The notes beneath the pieces were generated by a model, which saw nothing but the letters and a program-made list of their open reading frames with translations, did no database searches and was not told where the DNA came from. A stretch of DNA of 61,338 bases from a virus, in IMG/VR virus record IMGVR_UViG_3300036944_001020, positions 1 through 61,338 of that record, one strand, 5' to 3'. The number at the start of each line of letters is the position of its first letter. Position 1 is the stretch's first letter. The translations under genes and the position numbers were made by a program. Below, piece after piece: positions 54,600 through 60,370 of the stretch.

Positions 54600-54615
54600 G
54601 GGGGCTTTCGCCCCC
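54600..54615. terminator. GC-rich hairpin between the outer-membrane protein and heme oxygenase genes
   Basis: GGGGGC-TTTC-GCCCCC (plus strand); on the minus-strand transcript the loop reads GAAA, a stable tetraloop. No clear T-tract follows, so it may act as a partial terminator or an mRNA processing/stability element rather than a full stop. Confidence 0.5.
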
Positions 54616-54620
54616 TTATA

Positions 54621-55061
54621 TTAGAACTTAACGGTTAGTCCAGCAACTGCTGTATTACCATCACTCCCAACAATCACAGATTGATTGTAACGGCGCTCTG
54701 CTCCAACGGAAAATGTTGCATTCTTAGCAACTGGCATAGATGCAGTCAATCCAAGAGTTGCGCCATATCCATCACCTTTAGCTGCACTTGCTTGATAGCC
54801 GACTGATCCAGTAGCTGCAAGAGCGATTGGGCCAACTTTAGTAACATCATAATGTCCACCAACTGCATAACGAGTATAAACATCTTTTAGTACAGTTGCA
54901 CTAAATTCGGGGGTAAATGACTTTACTGTTACGCCTGATGCAGTAATGCGAGTTGCATTTTGCTCAAGAGTCATATCACGTGCAACAGATACGCCAACCT
55001 CAATTGCCTGTGCTGCACACATAGAAGCTACCATTGCAGTAGCCAAAATAATTTTCTTCAT
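54621..55061 (-). CDS. Small outer-membrane beta-barrel protein, 146 aa
   Basis: A signal peptide is clear (MKKIILATAMVASMCAAQA, cut after AQA), followed by an Ala/Gly/Thr-rich sequence of alternating strands ending in Val-Lys-Phe, a terminal Phe typical of outer-membrane barrels. It could have 8 strands. Similar small barrels occur in other marine phages; a role in changing the host surface, such as superinfection exclusion, is plausible but inferred. GGAG lies 7 nt upstream. It lies between the tmRNA and the heme oxygenase. Confidence 0.8.
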   Translation of the reverse strand: MKKIILATAMVASMCAAQAIEVGVSVARDMTLEQNATRITASGVTVKSFTPEFSATVLKDVYTRYAVGGHYDVTKVGPIALAATGSVGYQASAAKGDGYGATLGLTASMPVAKNATFSVGAERRYNQSVIVGSDGNTAVAGLTVKF

Positions 55062-55085
55062 ATAATCTCCAAAGTTAATAAAATT

Positions 55086-55254
55086 GATTGGTTAATTCTG
55101 TTACGAGGAAAACCAATCGAATACCCTAAGCGGCGTTTAGGCTGCTAATGCGAACTGTGTGTCGTTTGCGTTTACATTTTTTTACTGTTAACGACGAGAT
55201 ATGTCGAGTTGTCCATGCGTCTACTTGTTGCCCTGTCGAAACTAGTTCAGCCCC
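55086..55254 (-). ncRNA. ssrA: tmRNA coding piece (permuted, two-piece)
   Basis: Minus-strand GGGGCTGA (55247-55254) begins the tRNA-like acceptor stem, followed by TTTCGACAGGG as in D-arm regions of tmRNA, a small pseudoknot-like region, and a tag reading frame GCA AAC GAC ACA CAG TTC GCA TTA GCA GCC TAA at 55169-55137, encoding ANDTQFALAA. A CCTAA/TTAGG hairpin covers the stop as in E. coli tmRNA. An 8-bp hairpin (55086-55118) closes the 3' end. Its acceptor partner lies upstream, in permuted order. Confidence 0.9.
55137..55169 (-). other. tmRNA tag reading frame (ANDTQFALAA)
   Basis: Ten codons plus TAA. The C-terminal ALAA is the degron read by ClpXP and ClpAP on stalled proteins. The 10-residue ANDxxFALAA form is like tags of beta- and gammaproteobacteria; alphaproteobacterial tags are usually longer. 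Preceded by TAAAC. Confidence 0.9.
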
Positions 55255-55266
55255 ATCAAAAACAAA

Positions 55267-55419
55267 TTAAATAATGGTATCTTCTGCTACAACAAAAATT
55301 GCCCATTTTGGGTGTTTTTTTGAAAGCATTTCTGCCGTTTTTATCAAATGATCTTTACTTTTACTTCTTTCCTTTACATAGGTATTGTAAGGAGTTTTTA
55401 CTACCATTTTATATTTCAT
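55267..55419 (-). CDS. 50-aa ORF nested in the tmRNA intervening segment
   Basis: Starts at the ATG at 55417-55419, 10 nt after the acceptor CCA, and ends 12 nt before the coding piece. The peptide is Lys-rich with MKYKMVVKTPYNTYV, then a helical HLIKTAEMLSKKHP and a final hydrophobic strand WAIFVVAEDTII, which reads like a real folded small protein. No Shine-Dalgarno is visible. Its function is unknown. Confidence 0.55.
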   Translation of the reverse strand: MKYKMVVKTPYNTYVKERSKSKDHLIKTAEMLSKKHPKWAIFVVAEDTII

Positions 55420-55429
55420 AATGTGCTTT

Positions 55430-55495
55430 TGGTGGAGCTGGCGGGTACTGCCCCCGCTTCCAGAACCATTTTTGATTTACTTCATACAACTATAA
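55430..55495 (-). ncRNA. ssrA: tmRNA acceptor piece (permuted, two-piece)
   Basis: Ends CAGCTCC-ACCA (minus strand, ACCA at 55433-55430), pairing with GGGGCTG of the coding piece to a 7-bp acceptor stem with a G3-U70 wobble, the alanine tRNA identity element. A 5-bp T-stem GCGGG/CCCGC encloses a 7-nt loop, GGCAGTA, which lacks the usual TTC start. Upstream, GTTGTATG can pair with CATGGACAAC of the coding piece. The 5' end of this piece is approximate. Order on the strand is acceptor, ORF, coding piece. Confidence 0.85.
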
Positions 55496-55498
55496 CTC

Positions 55499-55630
55499 TT
55501 AACTAACCGCTTCCGTATGTTTACCTTTAAAACTTTTTTTCAGTATTTTAAGCCAAATTGCTTTAGCTTTTACAGAATTATGTTTTAATTCGGCGCGGTT
55601 TAGTTTTAATATTAGTTTTTTAACTTTCAT
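55499..55630 (-). CDS. Small basic protein, 43 aa, likely leaderless mRNA
   Basis: ATG at 55628-55630, stop at 55499-55501. The protein has many Lys residues and an amphipathic pattern (MKVKKLILKLNRAELKHNS). The -10 TATAAT ends 6 nt before the ATG, so transcription would begin at or near the start codon. It may be real or may simply occupy the start of the tmRNA precursor; its stop lies just before the acceptor piece. Confidence 0.5.
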   Translation of the reverse strand: MKVKKLILKLNRAELKHNSVKAKAIWLKILKKSFKGKHTEAVS

Positions 55631-55636
55631 GTCGCT

Positions 55637-55665
55637 ATTATACTCCAGTTGGTTAATAAAGTCAA
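55637..55665 (-). promoter_or_regulatory. Strong sigma70-like promoter for the tmRNA/bilin region
   Basis: Minus strand TTGACT (55660-55665), 17-bp spacer, perfect TATAAT (55637-55642). Upstream of the 43-aa ORF, the tmRNA pieces and the outer-membrane, heme oxygenase and bilin reductase genes. Confidence 0.85.
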
Positions 55666-55672
55666 GTATATT

Positions 55673-56371
55673 TTACTTTGTTTTGCGTAAAATTGCAGTT
55701 TTTTGTCTACGAACCCAATCTTTTCCAACTGGATTTTTAACGGGTGAAGTTGCAATACTTCTTATATGTTTATGTAATTTATCCAATGTTGCATGGTCAT
55801 CGCCATCATGGCTATTATCAACCACCGTAAAATTATCTCTCCCAAAATGATCTTGAAAATGCCCTAAATTATCTTGAACTTTGTGCCAAGTTTTTGTGAC
55901 CACGTGATCTGGCACTGTTCTCGCTCTTGCAGCATTTCTCTTTTTTGCAACATCCAATGATGTATTTACATGCAGCATATGAGTATCATAGCCGATACTT
56001 TTAAGATGTTCCGATTGTTTGTGGATATGATTAAAATCTTTTCCAGTTCCATCTATAATCATTCCCAAGCGCCCGCGCTGGTATAATTTAGATTTTGTCG
56101 CAGTTAAATTTTTTGCCTTTTCACGGGCAGCTTCTCTTTTTTCTGTTTCATGCTCTGGCATTTTTGGATCAAGATTTTGTTTTTTCATTTCATGCTCAAA
56201 CGCATGGTCACTATTAACTAACTTAAATCCCAAATCTCCACGAACTTTATCTACAATTCTAGATTTACCTGACCCCGGCCCGCCTGCAATAAAAATTGCT
56301 TTTAATTTTGCGGGATCATGTACGCCCTCATCGAGTTGATCTGCGTCTAAAAACTCTTTAAATTGTAACAT
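55673..56371 (-). CDS. P-loop kinase / zeta-toxin-like protein with capsid-targeting-like N-terminus
   Basis: Residues about 28-45 hold IFIAGGPGSGKSRIVDKV (Walker A), with NSDHAFEHEM, a LID-type Arg-rich region (KRNAARARTV) and GLVD-like strands, as in the AAA_33/zeta toxin kinase group. The substrate is unknown. The N-terminus MLQFKEFLDADQLDEG resembles T4 capsid-targeting leaders; LDE at residues 13-15 would be a gp21 site. It lies 2 nt from the next gene, and a late promoter at 57048-57055 precedes both. Confidence 0.75.
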   Translation of the reverse strand: MLQFKEFLDADQLDEGVHDPAKLKAIFIAGGPGSGKSRIVDKVRGDLGFKLVNSDHAFEHEMKKQNLDPKMPEHETEKREAAREKAKNLTATKSKLYQRGRLGMIIDGTGKDFNHIHKQSEHLKSIGYDTHMLHVNTSLDVAKKRNAARARTVPDHVVTKTWHKVQDNLGHFQDHFGRDNFTVVDNSHDGDDHATLDKLHKHIRSIATSPVKNPVGKDWVRRQKTAILRKTK

Positions 56372-56373
56372 TT

Positions 56374-57018
56374 TTAATCTTCTTTTTTATGTAGAATATG
56401 TACATGTACTCCATTGGCAGCAATTCCGGGAAGTCTTTTTACTTCAACTTTATGCCCTTTTCTTTTGGCATAATCTTCTACATAATCTTTTAATTCATTG
56501 CCGTCAAATCCCTTTTGATACGACTTATCCTTGCCTTTATGAACCCACATTGATTTTGGCTCATCGCCCAATGTGTGGTTTTTATTGGATTCAATGTCAC
56601 CTTTCCATTTTCTAGTTCCAATAACAGCGTGTCCACCCGATTTAACTGAATTAAAAATAGAATGCATAACATGTTCTCTGACATGTGGCTCAACCACATT
56701 TAGCACATTGTGTGATACTGCTGCATCATAGTGGCTTTTTGGAATTTCTTCTGCCTTAGTAAATTCAGGCTTTTCTTTTCTTCCTTCTGGATTAGGCTCC
56801 ATATCATGTACAGTATGATCGCCCCCCAATCCCTTTTTAAGAGCTTTTCCGGTATGCTCAAGTCCAGCGCCAATGCTAATAACTTTACCATGGGCTGGAA
56901 CTTTATCTTTTAAAAATGTGCCAGTTTTCTCATAAGTTCCACCGGTAGTTGCTACTTGGGTTTTACGAGTATTATTAATTTGCTCTTGTTCTAGAACGAG
57001 TTGAGAAAAAGTTTTCAT
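56374..57018 (-). CDS. SAM-dependent methyltransferase-like protein with capsid-targeting-like N-terminus
   Basis: Motif I-like ISIGAGLEHTGKAL near residue 47, HDMEPNPEG (acidic motif II position) and VSHNVLNVVEPHVREHVMHSI, the outline of a class I methyltransferase. The target is unknown. The N-terminus MKTFSQLVLEQE is close to MKTYQEFIAE of T4 internal proteins; VLE could be a gp21 site. The late promoter at 57048 lies 30 bp before the ATG. Confidence 0.7.
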   Translation of the reverse strand: MKTFSQLVLEQEQINNTRKTQVATTGGTYEKTGTFLKDKVPAHGKVISIGAGLEHTGKALKKGLGGDHTVHDMEPNPEGRKEKPEFTKAEEIPKSHYDAAVSHNVLNVVEPHVREHVMHSIFNSVKSGGHAVIGTRKWKGDIESNKNHTLGDEPKSMWVHKGKDKSYQKGFDGNELKDYVEDYAKRKGHKVEVKRLPGIAANGVHVHILHKKED

Positions 57019-57047
57019 GGCACGATTTAAAAGTTGTTTTAATGCTA

Positions 57048-57055
57048 TATTTATA
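57048..57055 (-). promoter_or_regulatory. T4-type late promoter upstream of the methyltransferase and kinase
   Basis: Exact TATAAATA on the minus strand in the 53-bp gap after the endolysin, 30 bp before the methyltransferase ATG. Puts both enzymes under late control. Confidence 0.85.
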
Positions 57056-57071
57056 ATTGATCAGAATTTGA

Positions 57072-57536
57072 TTAAGCAATCAATCCGGGTTTATAAACGG
57101 TTTTACCATTTTCTTTCATCGCAGTCAAGCACTGGCATTTTAAGTTTGCTGGGTCATAACTTACATGAACCCATCCGCTATCAGGCACACCGGGAGTATA
57201 AAATTCAAGAATTAGTTGGGTGAATTTCAAATTAGCTTTAATCCATTCAGCTAAAGAAGCATTCGCAATGCCGGGAATTTCAATATCGCCAGCTTGACCT
57301 TTGCAATGATCTGATGTTTCTGATCCACCGGCTGCTGCGTTGACTTTCTTGGCGCGGAAACCAGAATTAACTTTAACGCCGGTCTTGTAATGATCTCTTA
57401 CTGGCTGTAAAACTTTTTCAGCAAGTAATTTTAAGTTAGCGATTTCTTTTTCGCTGGGGGTATTATCCATATTTTGACGAAGCGCAATTTCGCTTTTTGT
57501 CAATTCGGATAATGAAAAATTTGTTGTTAGTTGCAT
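57072..57536 (-). CDS. Endolysin, M15-type D-Ala-D-Ala peptidase
   Basis: 154-aa M15A-type zinc peptidase that would cut peptide cross-links in peptidoglycan. SDHCKGQAGDIEI (SxHxxGxAxD) and GWVHVSYD give the zinc and catalytic residues. The start LTTNFSLSELTKSE is typical of such phage enzymes; no signal peptide, so it depends on the holin at 48.8 kb. Preceded by GGAGAAT. Both a sigma70-like promoter (57608-57636) and a TATAAATT motif (57584-57591) lie upstream. Confidence 0.9.
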   Translation of the reverse strand: MQLTTNFSLSELTKSEIALRQNMDNTPSEKEIANLKLLAEKVLQPVRDHYKTGVKVNSGFRAKKVNAAAGGSETSDHCKGQAGDIEIPGIANASLAEWIKANLKFTQLILEFYTPGVPDSGWVHVSYDPANLKCQCLTAMKENGKTVYKPGLIA

Positions 57537-57583
57537 AGCATTCTCCTATATTAATAAATCAACTACTTTTTGATATCTTTGAA

Positions 57584-57591
57584 AATTTATA
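57584..57591 (-). promoter_or_regulatory. Near-consensus late promoter (TATAAATT) upstream of the endolysin
   Basis: One mismatch to TATAAATA, 47 bp before the endolysin ATG. Confidence 0.5.
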
Positions 57592-57607
57592 CTTTTATAT
57601 ATTTACG

Positions 57608-57636
57608 ACAATACAAATGGTATTATTACCGGTCAA
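57608..57636 (-). promoter_or_regulatory. Sigma70-like promoter upstream of the endolysin
   Basis: Minus strand TTGACC (57631-57636), 17-bp spacer, TATTGT (57608-57613). It lies in the 212-bp gap between PhoH and the endolysin, which also contains a GTGATAC/GTATCAC inverted repeat (57640-57646 with 57664-57670) and no ORF of note. Confidence 0.55.
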
Positions 57637-57748
57637 TATGTGATACTTTAAATATTTTTATTTGGTATCACCCATAAGTCGTATAAAGTAGGATACGATA
57701 ATCCTTAGCTAAAAATTTTCATTGATAACAAAAAGTAACCATGATGTA

Positions 57749-58525
57749 TTATATATGGTCTTCGTAATCTAGCTTCGCCAAAATATAATCTTTGACCAAT
57801 GAACTACGTACAATGTCATCGGCAGTAAATTCGATTCTAGTAAACGCTTTCATTTTAGCAGCAATATCGAAGAATTTCAAAATACCGGTTTTATCTCCCG
57901 CCTTGCGTAAATCAGTTTGGCGATAGTCTCCACACCAGATAATTTTAGAACGATATCCTACCCGAGTCATAACAGTGTCAATTTCTTCAAAATTCATATT
58001 TTGCATCTCATCGACAATGATAATTGCATCATCAAATGACATGCCACGAATGAATGATGTTGAAATAAACTCGATGTGTCCCTGCTCTTCCAATCTATCC
58101 CATGCATCCTTACGTCCAAAAAATGTCTCGCAAATTTGACGATATGGTTGTTGATAAATTTCCATTTTTTCAGTAACATCACCGGGTAAATGTCCAATTT
58201 CACGAGACTGGACTGCTGACCTTACGATGATAATTTTATTAAATGGATTTGATTTGTCGAGAACTTCTTCTAATGCTTTGTATAAAGCAATAAATGTTTT
58301 TCCGGTTCCGGCTACTCCGTGGAGTGCAACAAAATAGTCTCCACGTTTATATGCACTAAAAAAATCTTTCTGATTATCCGTTAATGGTTGAAAAGTTTTT
58401 AAGTCATCTAAACGCAATTTTAATGCATTAGTTGGCTTTCTGGTATCTTGTCTATGGTCTCGATTACTTTCGGTTGAATTTTCTGGACTGGTGTTTGCGT
58501 TATTTTGTGAACGTTTTGTTGCCAT
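57749..58525 (-). CDS. phoH: PhoH-like ATPase
   Basis: 258 aa with Walker A GVAGTGKT near residue 71, SREIGHLPGD motif, and Walker B IIIVDEMQNM near residue 171, plus GDYRQTDL (sensor-like). Phage PhoH genes are frequent in marine phages; the host gene is induced by phosphate starvation, but the phage function is unresolved, with RNA metabolism one proposal. An N-terminal Asn/Ser-rich region of about 40 residues is probably disordered. Confidence 0.93.
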   Translation of the reverse strand: MATKRSQNNANTSPENSTESNRDHRQDTRKPTNALKLRLDDLKTFQPLTDNQKDFFSAYKRGDYFVALHGVAGTGKTFIALYKALEEVLDKSNPFNKIIIVRSAVQSREIGHLPGDVTEKMEIYQQPYRQICETFFGRKDAWDRLEEQGHIEFISTSFIRGMSFDDAIIIVDEMQNMNFEEIDTVMTRVGYRSKIIWCGDYRQTDLRKAGDKTGILKFFDIAAKMKAFTRIEFTADDIVRSSLVKDYILAKLDYEDHI

Positions 58526-58589
58526 TTATAATCTCGGTTAGTTATATTAAGGATAAAATTATCCCTCCCTTATAGTATAATAGTATAAA

Positions 58590-58847
58590 TTATTTTCTAG
58601 ATAACTTATCACTCAGATTACTTTTATAGTTATTGCCATTAATTTTTGACAATACCTCTTTAAATCCGCCATCAACCTGACGAATTCCCAATCTTACGGG
58701 GTCACCAAATGCTGGCATAGCAGTATGGTGATGCTCATATTTTTTTGAGTTGCATTTTGGACATTGCTGATCATCTTTATCAGCAATTCTACACATGACT
58801 GTAAAAATTTCATCACAGTCTGAGCACTTAAAATCATAAAACGCCAT
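58590..58847 (-). CDS. FmdB-type zinc-ribbon protein, 85 aa
   Basis: Begins MAFYDFKCSDCDEIF and has CxxC...CPKC pairs at residues about 8-11 and 29-32, as in the FmdB/CxxC putative regulatory family found in bacteria and phages. The C-terminal half is a linker to a basic end. Function unknown; it might bind nucleic acid or protein through zinc. Preceded by AAGGA overlapping the stop region of the next small gene. Confidence 0.8.
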   Translation of the reverse strand: MAFYDFKCSDCDEIFTVMCRIADKDDQQCPKCNSKKYEHHHTAMPAFGDPVRLGIRQVDGGFKEVLSKINGNNYKSNLSDKLSRK

Positions 58848-58856
58848 TTATTATCC

Positions 58857-59006
58857 TTACCAGTGTCTAATTACGCCAGCAATTAGAAATATATTTGAAA
58901 TCAAATATGTTGAAAAAATTACAATACGAATAATCGCTACTTTATCCGCTTCTTTTATGTCGAGAGAGGATTTTTCTCCCAGTGCCTTCGCAACCAATCT
59001 AAACAT
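58857..59006 (-). CDS. Small single-pass membrane protein, 49 aa
   Basis: ATG at 59004-59006, stop 58857-58859. A short charged N-terminus is followed by a hydrophobic helix (VAIIRIVIFSTYLISNIFLI), giving a single membrane span. It sits 9 nt from the zinc-ribbon gene and its end provides the Shine-Dalgarno for it, so it is probably translated. Confidence 0.6.
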   Translation of the reverse strand: MFRLVAKALGEKSSLDIKEADKVAIIRIVIFSTYLISNIFLIAGVIRHW

Positions 59007-59021
59007 ATTTATTTTGATATA

Positions 59022-59168
59022 TTAATTAGCATTTTTTGTTGAATCCAATAACCAGCAAACCTTTGGTCGCAATACGGGTAATTGCTTTTGTTTTGTTGAT
59101 TTTTTTGGATGCTCAACTTCTTGCATTTTTGTTAAAGATTTTTTGAATAAAACTGGCATTTGACTCAT
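59022..59168 (-). CDS. Small basic protein, 48 aa
   Basis: ATG at 59166-59168, stop 59022-59024. Lys/Pro-rich, with a central KKSTKQKQLPVLRPKVCW stretch and no known motif. Located tightly between two small genes (4 nt upstream, 15 nt downstream), consistent with expression; function unknown. Confidence 0.55.
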   Translation of the reverse strand: MSQMPVLFKKSLTKMQEVEHPKKSTKQKQLPVLRPKVCWLLDSTKNAN

Positions 59169-59172
59169 TTAA

Positions 59173-59376
59173 TTAATCCGATAATGCATAGGGAGTGAAA
59201 AGATCATACACCATATTAACCGAGAATGTTGGTGTGTACTTAGTTTTAAGTTTTAAAACTTTTTCTTTTGCAGCTTCAAGTGTTTTTTCATCCAAATAGA
59301 CCCCTACGATTGAGGTCTTTCTGCATCGTTTAATACGGTCAATATATTTGACCTCAAGGATGTATTTTTCTACCAT
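59173..59376 (-). CDS. Hypothetical protein, 67 aa
   Basis: Start chosen at 59376 (MVEKYILEVKY), 1 nt after the DsbA stop; a longer frame to 59448 would run through dsbA. Compact basic protein with alternating strands and a helix (LEAAKEKVLKLK). No family recognised. Confidence 0.65.
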   Translation of the reverse strand: MVEKYILEVKYIDRIKRCRKTSIVGVYLDEKTLEAAKEKVLKLKTKYTPTFSVNMVYDLFTPYALSD

Positions 59377-59377
59377 A

Positions 59378-59659
59378 TTATGGATTGGTAGTACTAGCCA
59401 TTGCGGTAGTATTCGTGATTGTTTCGTACATTGTTTCAAATTCTTCATTCTCTTCTTTTTCTTGAGTGAAGTTTTGCTTATGGTATACTTTTACCATTTT
59501 ACGAAATGTTTTCTTGGGTAGTTCAAATTGTTTACAAATATCTGTAACTGCTTCTTTAATAAAATCTCGTTCTCCTTCAACTCGCGTCATAGAATTTGAA
59601 ATTTCCTTAATGCATTCATTGATTGCTTTACGATCTGCTGGACTACTTGGAATTGGCAT
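59378..59659 (-). CDS. dsbA: DsbA-like double-stranded DNA-binding protein
   Basis: Resembles T4 DsbA, which binds near late promoters and modulates late transcription. The helical AVTDICKQFELPKKTFRKMVKVYHKQNF core matches T4 (ELGVDGKMFNRLLALYHKDN); 93 aa equals T4 (89). Behind the promoter at 59691-59719, separate from the RNase H unit. Confidence 0.75.
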   Translation of the reverse strand: MPIPSSPADRKAINECIKEISNSMTRVEGERDFIKEAVTDICKQFELPKKTFRKMVKVYHKQNFTQEKEENEEFETMYETITNTTAMASTTNP

Positions 59660-59690
59660 AAAATCTCCATTATAAAATTACAGGGAATTC

Positions 59691-59719
59691 ATTGTATCAC
59701 ATTGCATATAAAAAGTCAA
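59691..59719 (-). promoter_or_regulatory. Sigma70-like promoter for dsbA
   Basis: Minus strand TTGACT (59714-59719), 17-bp spacer, TACAAT (59691-59696) with TGA just before it (extended -10). It begins 1 nt after the stop of the -1 frame ORF at 59721. Confidence 0.8.
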
Positions 59720-59720
59720 A

Positions 59721-59903
59721 CTATTTTTTATCAAATGCTCTGTACTTATGAAAGTTTACTGTTCTACTATCAAAATTTGGATCACGTGGAATATCTTCAT
59801 ATGAGACAGACCACGGATTCGTTGGTTCTTCTAATATCGGTTTACGTAGAAAGCGAGAGAAGAACCCAATTACGCTTTCGACAAGGCTAAAGGGGCTGCT
59901 GCC
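59721..59903 (-). CDS. -1 frame extension of the 166-aa gene, 60 aa, no start codon
   Basis: Open from the slippery A-AAA-AAG (59909-59903) to TAG at 59723-59721. It reads SPFSLVESVIGFFSRFLRKP, then EEPTNPWSVSYEDIPRDPNF and NFHKYRAFDKK, which looks like real protein. No ATG, GTG, TTG or CTG occurs in this frame after its preceding stop; only an ATT overlapping the upstream stop (TAATT) could start it. A fusion would be 216 aa. Confidence 0.6.
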   Translation of the reverse strand, partial: GSSPFSLVESVIGFFSRFLRKPILEEPTNPWSVSYEDIPRDPNFDSRTVNFHKYRAFDKK

Positions 59904-60370
59904 TTTTTTACTTTCTCTGCTTTTTCAGTTTTTACTTCTGGCACAGGTACAGGTAACAAATTTGGAAATGCTTCTCTAACCAAATCTTCGGTCAATGACT
60001 TGTATTTCTTGCTCAATTGTCTATCTTTTGCTAAACAAACAACTTCGGATTCTTTCCAATGAAGTCCTTCAAGCAACTGAACAAACAATGCTTCTTTTCT
60101 AATTTTAGTTAGATTGGATGGATTCAACCAAATGTAGAATCTGCGAAATTCTACGTAAAGATTGGTGTCAGAATATCCATCTGGAATGGAGGTATCTTTT
60201 TTAAATGGTGGTTCGCCTTCTGGCAATCCCATGTTAGCATTTGGATCGAAATTGATCTGTAGAATACCTTGTAGAACTTGGGTACTATAATCGCGTAGAA
60301 CTTTAACTTTTTCTGCGCGTGTTTTATATTTTTCTACTTCTTCAAAAATTTGGGGGACTGTTGTTTTCAT
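59870..60370 (-). CDS. Conserved T4-like phage protein (DUF6433-like), 166 aa
   Basis: Starts MKTTVPQIFEEVEK and has LQGILQINFDPN, PEGEPPFK, FRRFYIWLNPSNL and LVREAFPNLLP segments shared with a family I associate with T4-like cyanophages, located near rnh or dsbA. Function unknown. Its Lys/Ala-rich tail contains the codon-phased AAAAAAG frameshift heptamer 12 codons from the stop (GTA AAA AAG). It overlaps the RNase H stop by 1 nt. Confidence 0.8.
   Translation of the reverse strand: MKTTVPQIFEEVEKYKTRAEKVKVLRDYSTQVLQGILQINFDPNANMGLPEGEPPFKKDTSIPDGYSDTNLYVEFRRFYIWLNPSNLTKIRKEALFVQLLEGLHWKESEVVCLAKDRQLSKKYKSLTEDLVREAFPNLLPVPVPEVKTEKAEKVKKAAAPLALSKA

Noticed and set aside
55430-55495. Acceptor-piece hairpin read as a terminator or a broken tRNA
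   Set aside because: The matching GGGGCTG half and the tag frame downstream give a complete permuted tmRNA, a better explanation.
55673-56371. Kinase as part of a zeta/epsilon toxin-antitoxin pair
   Set aside because: No antitoxin-like gene is adjacent; the neighbour is a methyltransferase-like protein, and both have capsid-targeting-like leaders.
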